Shown here: piece by piece, positions 32,093 to 42,039 of the stretch
How positions within the stretch are numbered: position 1 is the stretch's first letter
How the letters are laid out: the number at the start of each line of letters is the position of its first letter
Assembly: GCA_922989275.2 (NCBI GenBank)
Contig: OV277866.1
Location: 57,279,246 to 57,343,245, forward strand
DNA: 64,000 nt
Source of the DNA: Gari tellinella
Lineage: Eukaryota > Mollusca > Bivalvia > Cardiida > Psammobiidae
Direction of reading: 5' to 3'
Made by a program: the position numbers and the translations under genes
The notes under the pieces: generated by a model
What the model saw: only the letters and a program-made list of their open reading frames with translations
Told to the model about the DNA's origin: nothing
The model's database searches: none

Positions 32093-32338
32093 CAGTGGAG
32101 AATCTGTTATTCTTTCCCGTTTAAACGCAAACGTACGCAAACGCAAAGCGCTAAAACGTAGAAAAGAACAACTTTTGGACAATTCTGATATTTCATGTTT
32201 ATTTTGGTGGCAAACAGTTTGGAGCCTGATCAGACGCCGGGTTTCCCGGCGTCTGATCTGGCTCCAAACTGTTTGCACCGCAAATAATAGTTTTAGCGTA
32301 AACGCGTGTATTGGGAAAGAATAACAGATTATCCACTG
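32093..32338 (-). mobile_element. Family A MITE, full length, young subfamily
   Basis: 246 bp with TA duplications. Apex GGGTTTCCC, right TIR AACAGATTATCCACTG. Confidence 0.94.
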
Positions 32339-32374
32339 TATGAAGAGTTAAGACATGTAGTTAATACAACCCTG

Positions 32375-32640
32375 CTGTAAGTAAAGCAGAAAGCTCCACC
32401 ACTGATCTACATCCAGTTAATTTTCAGCAAACACCTCTTAGTTCTTTAAAGAAGCACGCAAGTAGCATGGAAAGCCATCTTTGTTAGAAATGTTTGAACT
32501 TCTACTTGAATGAGAAAAAGGGTAACAATTATATGTGTGCGATGTGTGCTTTAGTCAAGCGACTGACCACAGAATAATGAAAATTAAACAGAAAGCACCT
32601 TAAGTAGCTTTCTGATTAATTTTCATCCTTCTTCAAGTTG
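32375..32640. repeat. Family B/H-type hairpin relics
   Basis: GTAAGTAAAGCAGAAAGCTCC at 32377 and GAAAATTAAACAGAAAGCACC ... AGCTTTCTGATTAATTTTC at about 32580-32625 are two stems of the CAGAAAGC type. No ends seen. Confidence 0.55.
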
Positions 32641-32679
32641 GCAACTTTCGATATCTCGAACTCGGTTAGGTCGAACATA

Positions 32680-34760
32680 CAGTGGAGAATCTGTTATTCT
32701 TTCCCGTTTATGCTTACGCATGCGGAAACGAAACGCAAACGAAACGCAAACGAAACGATAAACGATAAACGCGTTTTGCGTTTATAAGTGAGTTTTGCGT
32801 TTACAAACGCGTTTATAAGCGGATTTTTGCGTTTCATTCGGCATACCTTTGTTTTTATCGAGACCGATCAATTATACGAATTAAAATAAATCCGAAAGGT
32901 ATTTAAATAATTATACTAGGTTTATAGTACCCTTCTTATGCCTACATGTACATGTATGCCTAGATAAAACTGTGAGTGTATACAGTATGACAGGGTGTAT
33001 AGATTGCCAGAGGCCTTGGGCGGACAATGCCTGCTGTGTACACGTCCGGCTTTACTATCTCCCATATATGGTCATGCTGATGCAGTCACCAATAATTGAC
33101 ATTTTAGTCATGCTTAGTAACTCGGCGTCTGAACTGGGTGGAATCATTTATGTAGACCAGGACTTGAGTAACTCGGCGTATGATATTGATCCAAGCATTG
33201 GTTCATATCAAATGATTAGTAACTCGGCGTCTGATCTGGCTCCAATCAATGATACTGTTTGAAAATCTTCCCGTCTGAAAATTGCGTCACGTTTGCAGTT
33301 TGTCAAGATCAAATAAATACTGTTATTCATCTACGCAAACGCATTTTCTCAATATCGCTCAATTTTTATGTGACCTTTGAAAACATTTTTCTATGTACAT
33401 GTAGATGAGACGCCGATAAGTTCGCCATCTAATCACGGAGCAGTCTGTGATTTCTCCATGATCTAATCAAGATCTAAACTGATGTACGTTATAGAAAGAA
33501 TTAATATTTTGATTAAAAAAACAGACAGTTTTGTTCTCCATCATAATGCTGAGTGACTCGGCGTTCCAACGAGATCTTAACTGTTAAATTTTATTAGATG
33601 AATTAAAATCATATTGATTTCTATTCAAACGGTTTGAATCTATTTCAATTACTTTGGGGGAGTTAGGGGTAAAATTAGTAAAATGTTAAATCGGCAATAC
33701 ATCAGGATCCAAACTGACAGCTTTGATAAAGTCAAATTAGATCTACTTTATATGATAGATTTACACTAGTGTGGCCATTTCTTGTGAAAGTAACCTGACC
33801 ATAAAAATGACAATTTTGGTGGCGGACTATAAATTGTAAAATTGCCCCCAACAGACTCGCACCCCTAATTAGGATTATGTTTACTTTGATAAGCCGAAGT
33901 TTTATTACCCCATATCCGGTTGATGACGCAACGAGATGTCGGGTAGTTACACCACAGAATTATATTATACAAGAATTCCTTGGTTACACGATGGGCAATT
34001 ATTATATTGCTGTTTTTGACCATGTACAGTTATACTTTACAGATAGATAAAATCCTTCATATTTACAGCTCATCTAAATGTTATGTGACTTAATGATTCT
34101 TTTGAATATGTTGACTCGACACTGGAATAACGTCTGAACTTATCAGGTATGCGTTTAGATGATTTTATGATAATTTTAGATTAGTTTTGTTATAACCTAT
34201 CATTATATAAACTCCAAAAAGAATGGACCTAACAGGGTCTACACTGTTTCAATTCCATGTATAGAATTTAGTACAAATGTGTGAGTGTAACAACATATTT
34301 GTAAAAAATCAGAATGTGCAAAATTTGATCATAGTAACTCGGCATCTGATCTGGATCCAAACATTGATGCGAATCAGCTGCCCAGTAATTTAACAACTAA
34401 TCTGAATCCAAGCAATTAACAAATATTTCGGTTGGAACAAAAAGCACCACCATATTTTTAAACGAAACACAGATCGTCTAATTTAACGATCGAATGAGAT
34501 AAAACTCTTTAAAAAACACAATTCGCACAACTTGTGTATATATAAAGCACTTTTAAAGTGCAAAAATGAGAAAATATCTTTCTTAACGTTGTTTAAACAC
34601 CCAGAATGCAATGTAAAACCATATTATGACTATTAACTTATAAGTGCGTTTAAACGCACTTACAAACGCGTTTGTAAGTTAATAGATAAAACGCGTTTCA
34701 AACGCCTTTCAAACGCGTTTAAAACGCATTAAGTGGGAAAGAATAACAGTTTCTCCACTG
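32680..34760. mobile_element. 2,081-bp long element with family A ends
   Basis: Left end CAGTGGAGAATCTGTTATTC then TTTCCCGTTTATGC; right end GGGAAAGAATAACAG, TTTCTCCACTG. TA is duplicated at 32678-32679 and 34761-34762, and removal restores a family E element. Subterminal zones are dense arrays of AAACGC/GCGTTT units, including palindromes such as AAACGCGTTT. The interior has several half hairpins (AGTAACTCGGCGTCTG type), no full cassette and no transposase; the 96-codon frame at 32972-33262 simply reads through the half-hairpin repeats. It is a longer, internally unrelated relative of family A. Confidence 0.85.
33112..33250 (+). repeat. Three spaced half-hairpins
   Basis: AGTAACTCGGCGTCTGAACTGG, written here as two parts AGTAACTCGGCG and TCTGAACTGG, occurs near 33117; variants begin near 33174 and 33220. 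Spacing is about 57 and 46 bases. Only the right arm from the apex onward is present each time. Confidence 0.8.
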
Positions 34761-34817
34761 TACCCGTATTTCAAAGTTAAAACGTGACTTAGCCACGTTT
34801 TAACTTTGAAATACGGG

Positions 34818-35906
34818 TATGTTGACTTAACCGAGCATGAAATAATCCAATTTATGTGTAGACAAATCGGATAGTTTGAATTAAGCGGGTTCGAGATATC
34901 GAAGTTCGACAGTATCTGTATAATATTGGTACTTCTGTGTTCATAAGATAAGGAAGTTACGAACATACTGCCTACCCAGCCACATGAATTACAAAATAGT
35001 ATCATTTTCCATACATCTTATTATATATTCAGGTGTTGATTCTAAATTTATTCCACGTCCTTGTTGTGATAATTACCTGACAAAAACAAGATGAACAAAA
35101 TTTGAATATTGCCTCAAATGTATTTTGAAAAAGCTTGAAAGGCTCCTTTGAAAATTATAAGAAATTGAATACTTAGGGAAGTTTATCTGTTGCACGCTTC
35201 GGGCGAATTACTGTAACCATATCTCTTGCCAACAGTTCAGATCCATTGAGTAATGCAACCACATACATGAAAATGTATTTATCTAGATCCAAACTGTTTG
35301 ACATTCTTGAAATACGTTGTTTGAACATATACATGTATATGTATGAATATAAATCTATATTTAGAATTGTCGCTGACTACCAAATTTGCAGACGATAATA
35401 AAGGTCAGCTGAAAGGTTAAAATGCATACATTACAGTCTGCTGCAATAACTATCCCTTTGAACCTTGCAGCATACCTTTATTATCGTCTGAAAATCAGTG
35501 TATAATTCGAAAACTAAATTTAAACACAATTCAATAATAATAATTATTATTATTATTATACCAGATCTATATAGCGCTCTTTTCACACAGGGGTTGTGCG
35601 TTCAAAAACGCTTCACATGAAATTGCATGAATGTACCTGCAAAGTAAGAAAATACAAATAACTACATCATAATGTTTTAAAAAAGGCATGGTTTTTCAGT
35701 ATTAATGATTTATAAAATTCTAAGATGCAACAGTTTGGAGTCTAGTCAGACGCCGTGTTATTTTTTAAGCAGATAATTTATAGTAGATGCATGTACATGT
35801 ACATTTAGTTTTGAAATATAAGTAAATTGCTGCTATTTACCGAAGCTTAACTAATAACGTTTATTTAATACCTGTTTATCTTCAGTACTGCACATTTAAT
35901 CAATTA
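34818..35906. repeat. Sparse stretch with solo hairpins
   Basis: A decayed cassette at about 35225-35300 (CAACAGTTCAGATCCATTGA ... TCTAGATCCAAACTGTTTG). A separate stem at about 35390-35492 pairs CAGACGATAATAAAGGT with ACCTTTATTATCGTCTG. A (TAA/TAT)n run is at 35533-35560. A cassette arm stub at 35728-35760 (CAACAGTTTGGAGTC). No gene. Confidence 0.65.
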
Positions 35907-36152
35907 CAGAGGAGAATCTGTTATTTTTCCCCGTTTAAACGCAAACGTACGCAAACGCAAAGCACTAAAACGTAGAAAAGAACAACTTTTGGACAATTCT
36001 GATAATTCTTGTTTATTATGGGGGCAAACAGTTCGGAGCCTGATCAGACGCCGGGTCACCCGGCGTCTGATCTGGCTCCAAACAGTTTGCACTGCAAGTA
36101 ATAGTTTTAGCGTAAACGCGTTTATTGGGATAGAATAACAGATTCTCCACTG
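35907..36152 (-). mobile_element. Family A MITE, full length, young subfamily
   Basis: 246 bp, left end CAGAGGAGAATCTG, right end AACAGATTCTCCACTG, TA duplications, apex GGGTCACCC. Confidence 0.94.
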
Positions 36153-36395
36153 TAGCTTTCACCCATTGCTTTAGATGGTTGTTAAAAGCAGATTTATATT
36201 AAATAAGAAAACTCCGTGAAGAGCGTCTTCCTTTCATTCTGTTTAATATAGATTAACTTTCACGATACAGGAAAACATTTCCTTGACTATTTATATGTAC
36301 TGTATGAGGGTATGAAAGACGTATTAAATTGTATTTGCTTGTGGAATTTGAAAAATCGTCAAAAGGCGTTGTTGTACATGTAATGGTTGTTGTTA

Positions 36396-36641
36396 CAGTG
36401 GAGAATGTGTTATTCTTTCCCAATAAACGCGTTTACGCTAAAACTATTATTAGCAGTGCAAACAGTTTGGAACCAGATCAGACGCCGGGTAACCCGGCGT
36501 CTGATCAGGCTCCAAACTGTTTGCCACCAAGATAAAGATGAATTATCAGAATTGTCAAAAAGTTGTACTTTTCTACGTTTTAGTGTTTTGCGTTTGCGTA
36601 CGTTTGCGTTTAAACGGGAAAGAATAACAGATTCTCCACTG
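36396..36641 (+). mobile_element. Family A MITE, full length, young subfamily
   Basis: 246 bp with TA duplications. Left TIR has GTGTT instead of CTGTT, so the TIRs are no longer identical. Confidence 0.94.
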
Positions 36642-36667
36642 TAAATGGTTCGTACTATTTTAATGTT

Positions 36668-36911
36668 CAGTAAGGTAAGCGTTATTATTTACCGTTTAAC
36701 CAAACTAAACACAAACGCATTGAAATAAAATGTAGAAAATGACAGATCATTCTCCATATTGAATATTTGTTTCAGTAAGAGTGACAAACAGTTTAGGCTT
36801 GATCAGGCACCGGGCTACCTGACGTCTAATCTCGCTCTAAACTGCTTTCAATAGGAAAATCGGTTAAAGCAGGAACGCGTTTATTGGGAACGAATAGCGT
36901 CTTTTCCACTG
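36668..36911 (-). repeat. Family A MITE, old copy
   Basis: CAGTAAGGTAAGCG left end, GTCTTTTCCACTG right end. Hairpin strongly mutated (GTTTAGGCTTGATCAGGCAC, CGGGCTACCTGACG). Confidence 0.8.
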
Positions 36912-37369
36912 TACATGTAAACTGTACGTTTAAAAGTACGCGTCTGTACCAATATATTTATTTGATTTTACTGCCACCTTATTGTACCTATTTGCCCGGG
37001 TTCATTTCAAATTAAGCTAGTTTGAAATAATTCAAAGTCTTTATATATCTCAAAACTGTCGTTTAATGTCATAAAACGTATCCACGTGCGACTTTATTGC
37101 TCCCCTTAATACACATGGCAAGTTATTCTCATTTTAAAGCTCTTATTATGGTAATCCGTTCCAATGCAAAGTGAGCCGTTGAATCTTCGCAAAAAGAAGA
37201 TACATGTAACAGTTTCAACCCAAACTAGTCTTAAATTTGGTATGGGCGTGGTCATTTTCATATTTATTTCCCGCAATTCTACTGTGGCCTCATTCATTAC
37301 ATTGCCATAAAAGGTACAGTGGAGAATGCTGTATGCTTTCCAACAAGCGCTTTTATATTAATGCAGTTA

Positions 37370-37652
37370 GGGGCCTCCGTGGCCTAGTGGTATAGTCACG
37401 GTGACTTACATCACTAAGCTCCTCACCGCTGTGAGTTCGAATCCCAGGAGGGTCGTTCGGGTTTTTCATGTGGGGAAGCCTTCCAGCTGGCTTGCGGAAG
37501 GTCGGTGGTTCTACCCAGTTGCCAATTTGTGCCTGAAACAGTGCATAAAGGATTTCTGGGGTCTTCCTCCACCTGTAATTAGATGGACGTCGCGATATGA
37601 CTGAAATACTGTTGAAAGCGACGTAAAAACAAAAACAAACAAAAAACAAAAA
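37370..37652 (+). mobile_element. Complete tRNA-derived SINE
   Basis: Flanked by a perfect 13-bp target duplication ATTAATGCAGTTA (37357-37369 and 37653-37665). The head is tRNA-like: RNA polymerase III A box TGGCCTAGTGG at 37380-37390 and B box GTTCGAATC at 37435-37443. A central domain follows (CCTTCCAGCTGGCTTGCGG ... CGGTGGTTCTACCCAG), resembling conserved core domains of metazoan SINE superfamilies known from molluscs. The tail is A-rich (AAAAACAAAAAC). It is not a functional tRNA gene. The antisense open frame (37353-37724) is a reading of this SINE. Confidence 0.95.
37380..37443 (+). promoter_or_regulatory. Internal RNA polymerase III promoter of the SINE
   Basis: A box at 37380-37390 matches TRGYNNARNNG and B box at 37435-37443 matches GWTCRANNC, with a 44-base gap, in range for tRNA-type promoters. 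The SINE could still be transcribed. Confidence 0.85.
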
Positions 37653-37908
37653 ATTAATGCAGTTATTCCCAATGCAAACATTTTGGAACCAAATAAGACG
37701 CCGGTTAACCCGGCTTCTGACCATGATTCAAACTGTGAGCATTTTTCAAAGGCTTTCACTTTCAACATGTTATTGAAACGCGATTGCTTTAGTTTCGTTT
37801 AAACAGGAAAGACTAGCATCATCCTACTGTATGTGTACATGTACATCATTGTTGTTGTTGTTTCTACTGAGGTTTATAGTCCCGCATAAGCTTCATCAGA
37901 TGCGTCAT

Positions 37909-37936
37909 CCCATTGTCTCAGGTTTGAGACAATGGG
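37909..37936. repeat. Short perfect hairpin
   Basis: CCCATTGTCTCA, loop GGTT, TGAGACAATGGG: a 12-bp perfect stem, unrelated in sequence to the cassettes. No T-run follows. The remainder of 37830-38212 is unrecognised. Confidence 0.75.
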
Positions 37937-38212
37937 TCATGTACATCATATCATGTGTCATTTCACTATATGAATGTTATACATGTATTGTTTAGGCTAC
38001 ATAATATGCTTCAACAGTTTCGTGTCATAAGTTTTCAGAAGTTATACTTTGATGTATTAATCCTCAATAAAAATTTCAAAATGTTTTGACCATGGGCAAA
38101 CAAACCAAAATTAAAACCAGATATAACTCACATGTATGCAGTAAATCTGATTACCTCCCTTTAATACACAATATGCCATTCACTGCAAACTTAAAAGTTT
38201 GTGAAAGTATTG

Positions 38213-38458
38213 CAGTGGAGAATCTGTTATTCTTTCCCGTTTAAACGCAAACGTACGCAAACGCAAAGCACTAAAACGTAGAAAAGAACAACTTTTGGAA
38301 TATTCTGATAATTCATGTTTATCTTGGTGGCAAACAGTTTGGAGCCTGATCAGACGCCGGGTTACCCGGCGTCTGATCTGGCTCCAAACTGTTTGCACTG
38401 CAAATAATAGTTTTAGCGTAAACGCGTTTATTGGGAAAGAATAACGTTTTCTCCACTG
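38213..38458 (-). mobile_element. Family A MITE with mixed-subfamily ends
   Basis: 246 bp, TA-flanked on the right. Left end is young (CAGTGGAGAATCTG), right end is the older type (AACGTTTTCTCCACTG), so the TIRs do not match each other. Confidence 0.93.
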
Positions 38459-38528
38459 TAATTACACGTAAAACTGCGGTTATTGGAGGTAACTGTTAAA
38501 TTGATTTTTAGCTGAATATGCAAAATAA

Positions 38529-38735
38529 TTAACTCTTTCTCAGCCATTACGTCCCTTGTCGACTACCTTTAAGTCTCAAAATTTAAATTTATTGTTTTGT
38601 TTTTATTTGAAGAAATACATGTATTTAAATAATTGTCATGCATTTCTAACGTTACGCGGCGTCTGGTCAGGATCAAAACTGTTGGCAGAAAAACACAGTA
38701 AATGCACTCGTGGTAAGGCAGTGAAGGGAATAATT
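38529..38735. repeat. Family F MITE, decayed
   Basis: TTAACTCTTTCTCAGCC at left and GGCAGTGAAGGGAATAATTG at right are inverted. The hairpin is reduced to its right half (GTTACGCGGCGTCTGGTCAG, GATCAAAACTGTTGG). Confidence 0.65.
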
Positions 38736-39200
38736 GACTATAGATTGTAAAACTACGCAAAAATATCCGTATATCCTTTTTAATTGATTTTTTATATGAT
38801 TTTAATTTAATAAAGCTAGCAACAATATTGGAAAATTATGCATCAAGGATTCTTTCCATATTTACAGTGACCTTTTGAACCAACATCATCCTTGAAATAT
38901 GAAATAAAATGTCTCTATTGAAAAGAAAATTAACATAATGAAAATTAATTGTTTAGAAATAAGGCAAAAGTGAAATAGAACAGACGTCGTCCTAAATATT
39001 GGAGAGAATATTGATATTATTTCCTGGATTGATATTTAATTCCAGCTACTTCAATTTGCATAACAAACGATGGTTAATTTATTATTGGTATAAAAATGTC
39101 ACCGCTACATGTACGCATGTGTCCTATAACTCACCCGCCCTTAAATTCTTTAGTAAACAAATCCAGTTGTGTTTTCGGCCATATTTTGCAAAACTTCAAA
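38736..39200. other. Non-coding stretch
   Basis: AT-rich, no MITE ends seen. The 69-codon open frame at 38999-39208 has no support as a gene. Confidence 0.45.
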
Positions 39201-39204
39201 TGTT

Positions 39205-39262
39205 CTGACCCTGATCCGAGAGCTCCTGTAAGAGCTCTCTGATCATGGTCTAAACTGTTTCC
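39205..39262. repeat. Family G hairpin, GAGAGCTC apex
   Basis: TCTGACCCTGATCCGAGAGC, TCCTGTAAGAGC, TCTCTGATCATGGTCTAAAC, TGTTTCC. Further on, 39424-39460 has a right-half stub (GACTCGGCGTTCAACCTGG). Confidence 0.7.
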
Positions 39263-39486
39263 ACAGGAAAAGAAACACTCTTGATAGATTCACTGTATGT
39301 AAATGACGAGTATAATCATCGCTAGGGTTGCGTTGATAATGCGAAACGCTTCTTGACTAATATTTGTAAATAGTTTGTTTCTTGACCTAGATCAGACACT
39401 TTTTGGAGCATAACTTGACGATGAATGACTCGGCGTTCAACCTGGATCTTATCTAGTTACAGTTGGAATGCAAAAAATGCCTATGG

Positions 39487-39712
39487 CAGTGGAGAAAACG
39501 TTATTCTTCCCCGTTTAAATGCAAATGAAACGCAAACGCAAAACACTAAAACGTAGAAAAGTACAACTTTTAGACAATTCATGTTGATCTGAGAGGCAAA
39601 CAGTTTGGAGCCTGATGGTTACCCGGCGTCTGGTCTGGCTCCAAACTGTTTGCAATGGAAATAACAGTTTTAGCGCAAACGCGTTTATTGGGAAAGAATA
39701 ACGTCTCCACTG
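39487..39712 (-). mobile_element. Family A MITE, older subfamily, first of a tandem pair
   Basis: Left end CAGTGGAGAAAACG, right end AACGTCTCCACTG (three bases shorter than normal). The left hairpin arm goes from GGAGCCTGAT straight to GGTTACCCGG. Confidence 0.92.
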
Positions 39713-40036
39713 TATTATGAGAACAATTTCCCGAGTCATTAGTACAATGTACATGTACAGTGGAGAATCTGTTATTCTTTCCCGTTTAAACGTAAACGTA
39801 CGCAAACGCAAAGCACTAAAACGTAGAAAAGAACAACTTTTGGACAATTCTGATAATTCTTGTTTATCTTGGTGGTAAACAGTTTGGAGACTGATGGTTA
39901 CCCGGCGTCTGATCTGGCTCCAAACTGTTTGCAATGGAAATAACAGTTTTAGCGTAAACGCGTTTATTGGGAAAGAATAACGTCTCCACTGTATTATGAG
40001 AACAATTTCCCGAGTCATTAGTACAATGTACATGTA
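39713..40036. repeat. Tandem duplication carrying a chimeric family A copy
   Basis: The 45-base flank TATTATGAGAACAATTTCCC ... ACATGTA follows the copy at 39487-39712 and again the copy at 39758-39991. The unit has therefore been duplicated together with a family A element. Confidence 0.9.
39758..39991 (-). mobile_element. Chimeric family A copy
   Basis: Left half is young type (CAGTGGAGAATCTG, ACGTACGCAAACG block, CTTGGTGG). From the shared deletion GATGGTTACCCGG onward it matches the copy at 39487-39712, including the odd AACGTCTCCACTG end, with only about two differences seen. Confidence 0.93.
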
Positions 40037-40149
40037 CATGTATCTACTGTTTTTTCAAAATTCACACACTTATGACACTTCAAGTGGTCAGTCACATTTC
40101 CCGATAATGTCCAGTCCATGTTTGGCTATTTAGGGATGTTTTACAAAAT

Positions 40150-40230
40150 GACAAACATGACAAACAGTACAACCCCTGACCAGTAGGCTCCAGTAGGAAC
40201 CCTCTGATATTGGTCTACACTGTTTACATA
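40150..40230. repeat. Family G hairpin
   Basis: ACAAACAGTACAACCCCTGA, CCAGTAGGCTCCAGTAGG, AACCCTCTGATATTGG, TCTACACTGTTTAC. The next family A copy inserts at the TA right after the outer stem. Confidence 0.75.
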
Positions 40231-40476
40231 CAGTGGAGAAAACGTTATTCTTTCCCAATAAACGCGTTTACGCTAAAACTATTATTTTCACTGCAAACAG
40301 TTTGGAGCCAGATCAGACGCCGGGTAACCCCGCGTCTGATCAGGCTCCAAACTGTTTGTCACCAAGATAAAGATGAATTATCAGAATTGTCAAAAAGTTG
40401 CACTTTTCTACGTTTTAGTGTTTTGCGTTTGCGAACGTTTGCGTTTAGACGGGAAAGAATAACAGATTCTCCACTG
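40231..40476 (+). mobile_element. Family A MITE with mixed-subfamily ends
   Basis: 246 bp. Left end is older (CAGTGGAGAAAACG), right end young (AACAGATTCTCCACTG), the opposite combination to 38213-38458. Confidence 0.93.
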
Positions 40477-40504
40477 TAGGAAACATGTACTTTTCACAGG
40501 TACT

Positions 40505-40734
40505 TACACTATTTGAAACGAACGCTTTACGAAGTAACGTATTTCAATAAAATGTATAAAATTATAGCTTCTTGAAAGTATGAAACATTTACTTTGATAT
40601 GGTTGACAAACAGATTGGAGCCTGCTCAGACACCGGGTAACCCGGCGTCTGATCTGGTTCCAAACTCTTTGAAATGGAAATGGTTGTATTAACCTAAACG
40701 CGTTTACTGGGAAAGGATAGCATCTTCTTCACTG
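40505..40734 (-). repeat. Family A MITE, old copy, left end decayed
   Basis: ACGAACGCTTTACGAAG, full hairpin with CACCGGGTAACCCGG, GTATTAACCTAAACGCG and right end TCTTCTTCACTG. Confidence 0.8.
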
Positions 40735-41098
40735 TACCCGGCACAATGGCTTAATCGTGTAGGGCAGTTGATTTTAAATTCCCGTATGTATCAATTGAAG
40801 AATCTGTAAAAGAAGTTCCTGTGTACTTTTGTAGAGTTTGATAGTTCGCTTTAAAATCACCAGACACACTAATTGAGATACATTGAGCCAAGTGGGAGAG
40901 AAAGTCAACTTGGATTTGTAGCATTGGACTTGATATTTGCCCTACAATATGTGTGACATTCAAGCACATTGTGTGTGAAAACCAGCAAGTGTAGATGGTC
41001 TGACATTAAATGCATGAGACTATACTTCTCTTTTTATCACCGGTAAACACATAATAAGGCGAGAGAACATTGCACATGCATAGATTCTCTCACCTCTG
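40735..41098. other. Non-coding stretch
   Basis: No gene or repeat recognised; the 72-codon minus-strand open frame at 40751-40969 has no supporting feature. Confidence 0.4.
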
Positions 41099-41285
41099 TG
41101 CGACGGGGAATACTGTAGTCTTTCCCCAATAACAATAATATACTATTTTCATTGCAAACTGTTTTACATGTAACCAAATCAGACAATCAAAGTCAATGGA
41201 GAAGGCGTTTTATTATTTTATTAAACGTATCTAAACGCTAATAATTTGATATCTTATTGAATATTTTACAATTCATAGTGATCTG
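41099..41285. repeat. Two family A fragments
   Basis: 41099-41180 is a plus left half (CGGGGAATACTGTAG, TTTCCCCAATAAC, TTGCAAACTGTTTTAC, CCAAATCAGACAATC); 41190-41285 is a minus left half (CAATGGAGAAGGCG, AAACGTATCTAAACGC). Confidence 0.6.
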
Positions 41286-41311
41286 ACTGGATGTACTTTG
41301 ACACGGGGTTA

Positions 41312-41557
41312 CAGTGGAGAATCTGTTATTCTTTCCAAATAAACGCGTTTACGCTAAAACTATTATTTGCAGTGCAAACAGTTTGGAGCCAGATCAGACG
41401 CCGGGTAACCCGGCGTCTGATCAGGCTCCAAACTGTTTGCCACCAAGATAAACAAGACTTATCAGAATTGTCCAAAAGTTGTTCTTTTCTACGTTTTAGT
41501 GCTTTGCGTTTGCGTACGTTTGCGTTTAAACGGGAAAGAATAACAGATTCTCCACTG
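41312..41557 (+). mobile_element. Family A MITE, full length, young subfamily
   Basis: 246 bp, TA duplications, intact hairpin. Confidence 0.96.
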
Positions 41558-41604
41558 TACATGTACGTTTGCAAACGTGAACACATGCAAACCTAGGTCA
41601 GAGT

Positions 41605-41825
41605 ATACTCATACATGTAACCCTGTGGAGCATACACTTGTATTGTGCAAAACAGTGTAAACTTTGATTAGAGGGCCGCTGTAGTAGTCCTCTGACAAAT
41701 GCATACACTGTTGGTCATTTTGGAATACATTGCAGAAAACAACAATAAATAGTAATAAATGGAAGAGACTAAACTGAAAGTTGCAATTGGCCGTTAATAG
41801 ATCAGGGATGAAAGACTTAACCTAT
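41605..41825. repeat. Family G MITE
   Basis: CATACACTTGTATTGTGC, hairpin AAACAGTGTAAACTTTGATT, AGAGGGCCGCTGTAG, TAGTCCTCTGACAAATGC, ATACACTGTTGGTC, then GATCAGGGATGAAAGACTTAA as the probable right end. Confidence 0.7.
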
Positions 41826-42039
41826 ATGTCATCGTACCGTGAGAAAACATTTTACTGGACAAAATAGTCATGCCAGTTAACTAACAAAGTGTTAACATTA
41901 TACAATTAAAAGTAAATATTTTCTTAGTTTGTTCAACTACATGACATTGTGTCTATTGGGGACAGTACTAGTAAATTGCTTACACACGCACAGTTGCAAT
42001 CCTCTATTACTACTACAGAAAATACAACTTAGTGATGGT

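Larger units (their letters stand above)
32645..34915. mobile_element. Family E element hosting the 2-kb insertion
   Basis: Left part TCGATATCTCGAACTCGG then TTAGGTCGAACA up to 32679; right part from 34761 with a perfect 24-bp stem at 34763-34817 (CCCGTATTTCAAAG ... ) and 7-base loop, then TTGACTTAACCGAG and GGGTTCGAGATATCGAAG to about 34915. Joining the two parts at TA gives the sequence layout of the copy at 23953-24140. Confidence 0.82.
37317..37829 (+). repeat. Family A relic hosting a SINE
   Basis: Left end CAGTGGAGAATGCTG and left block up to 37369; resumes at 37666 with TTCCCAATGCAAACATTTTG, hairpin with apex CCGGTTAACCCGG, right block and CATCCTACTG. The two parts fit together once the SINE and one target copy are removed. 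Confidence 0.85.

Noticed and set aside
32972..33262. 96-codon frame as the transposase of the long element
   Set aside because: It contains repeated SNSASD-like readings of half-hairpins and no DDE/D motif.
37380..37445. tRNA gene
   Set aside because: A and B boxes are present but belong to the head of a SINE; target duplications and central domain are clear.
39515..40039. 174-codon minus-strand open frame
   Set aside because: It consists of two tandem family A copies and their duplicated flank.
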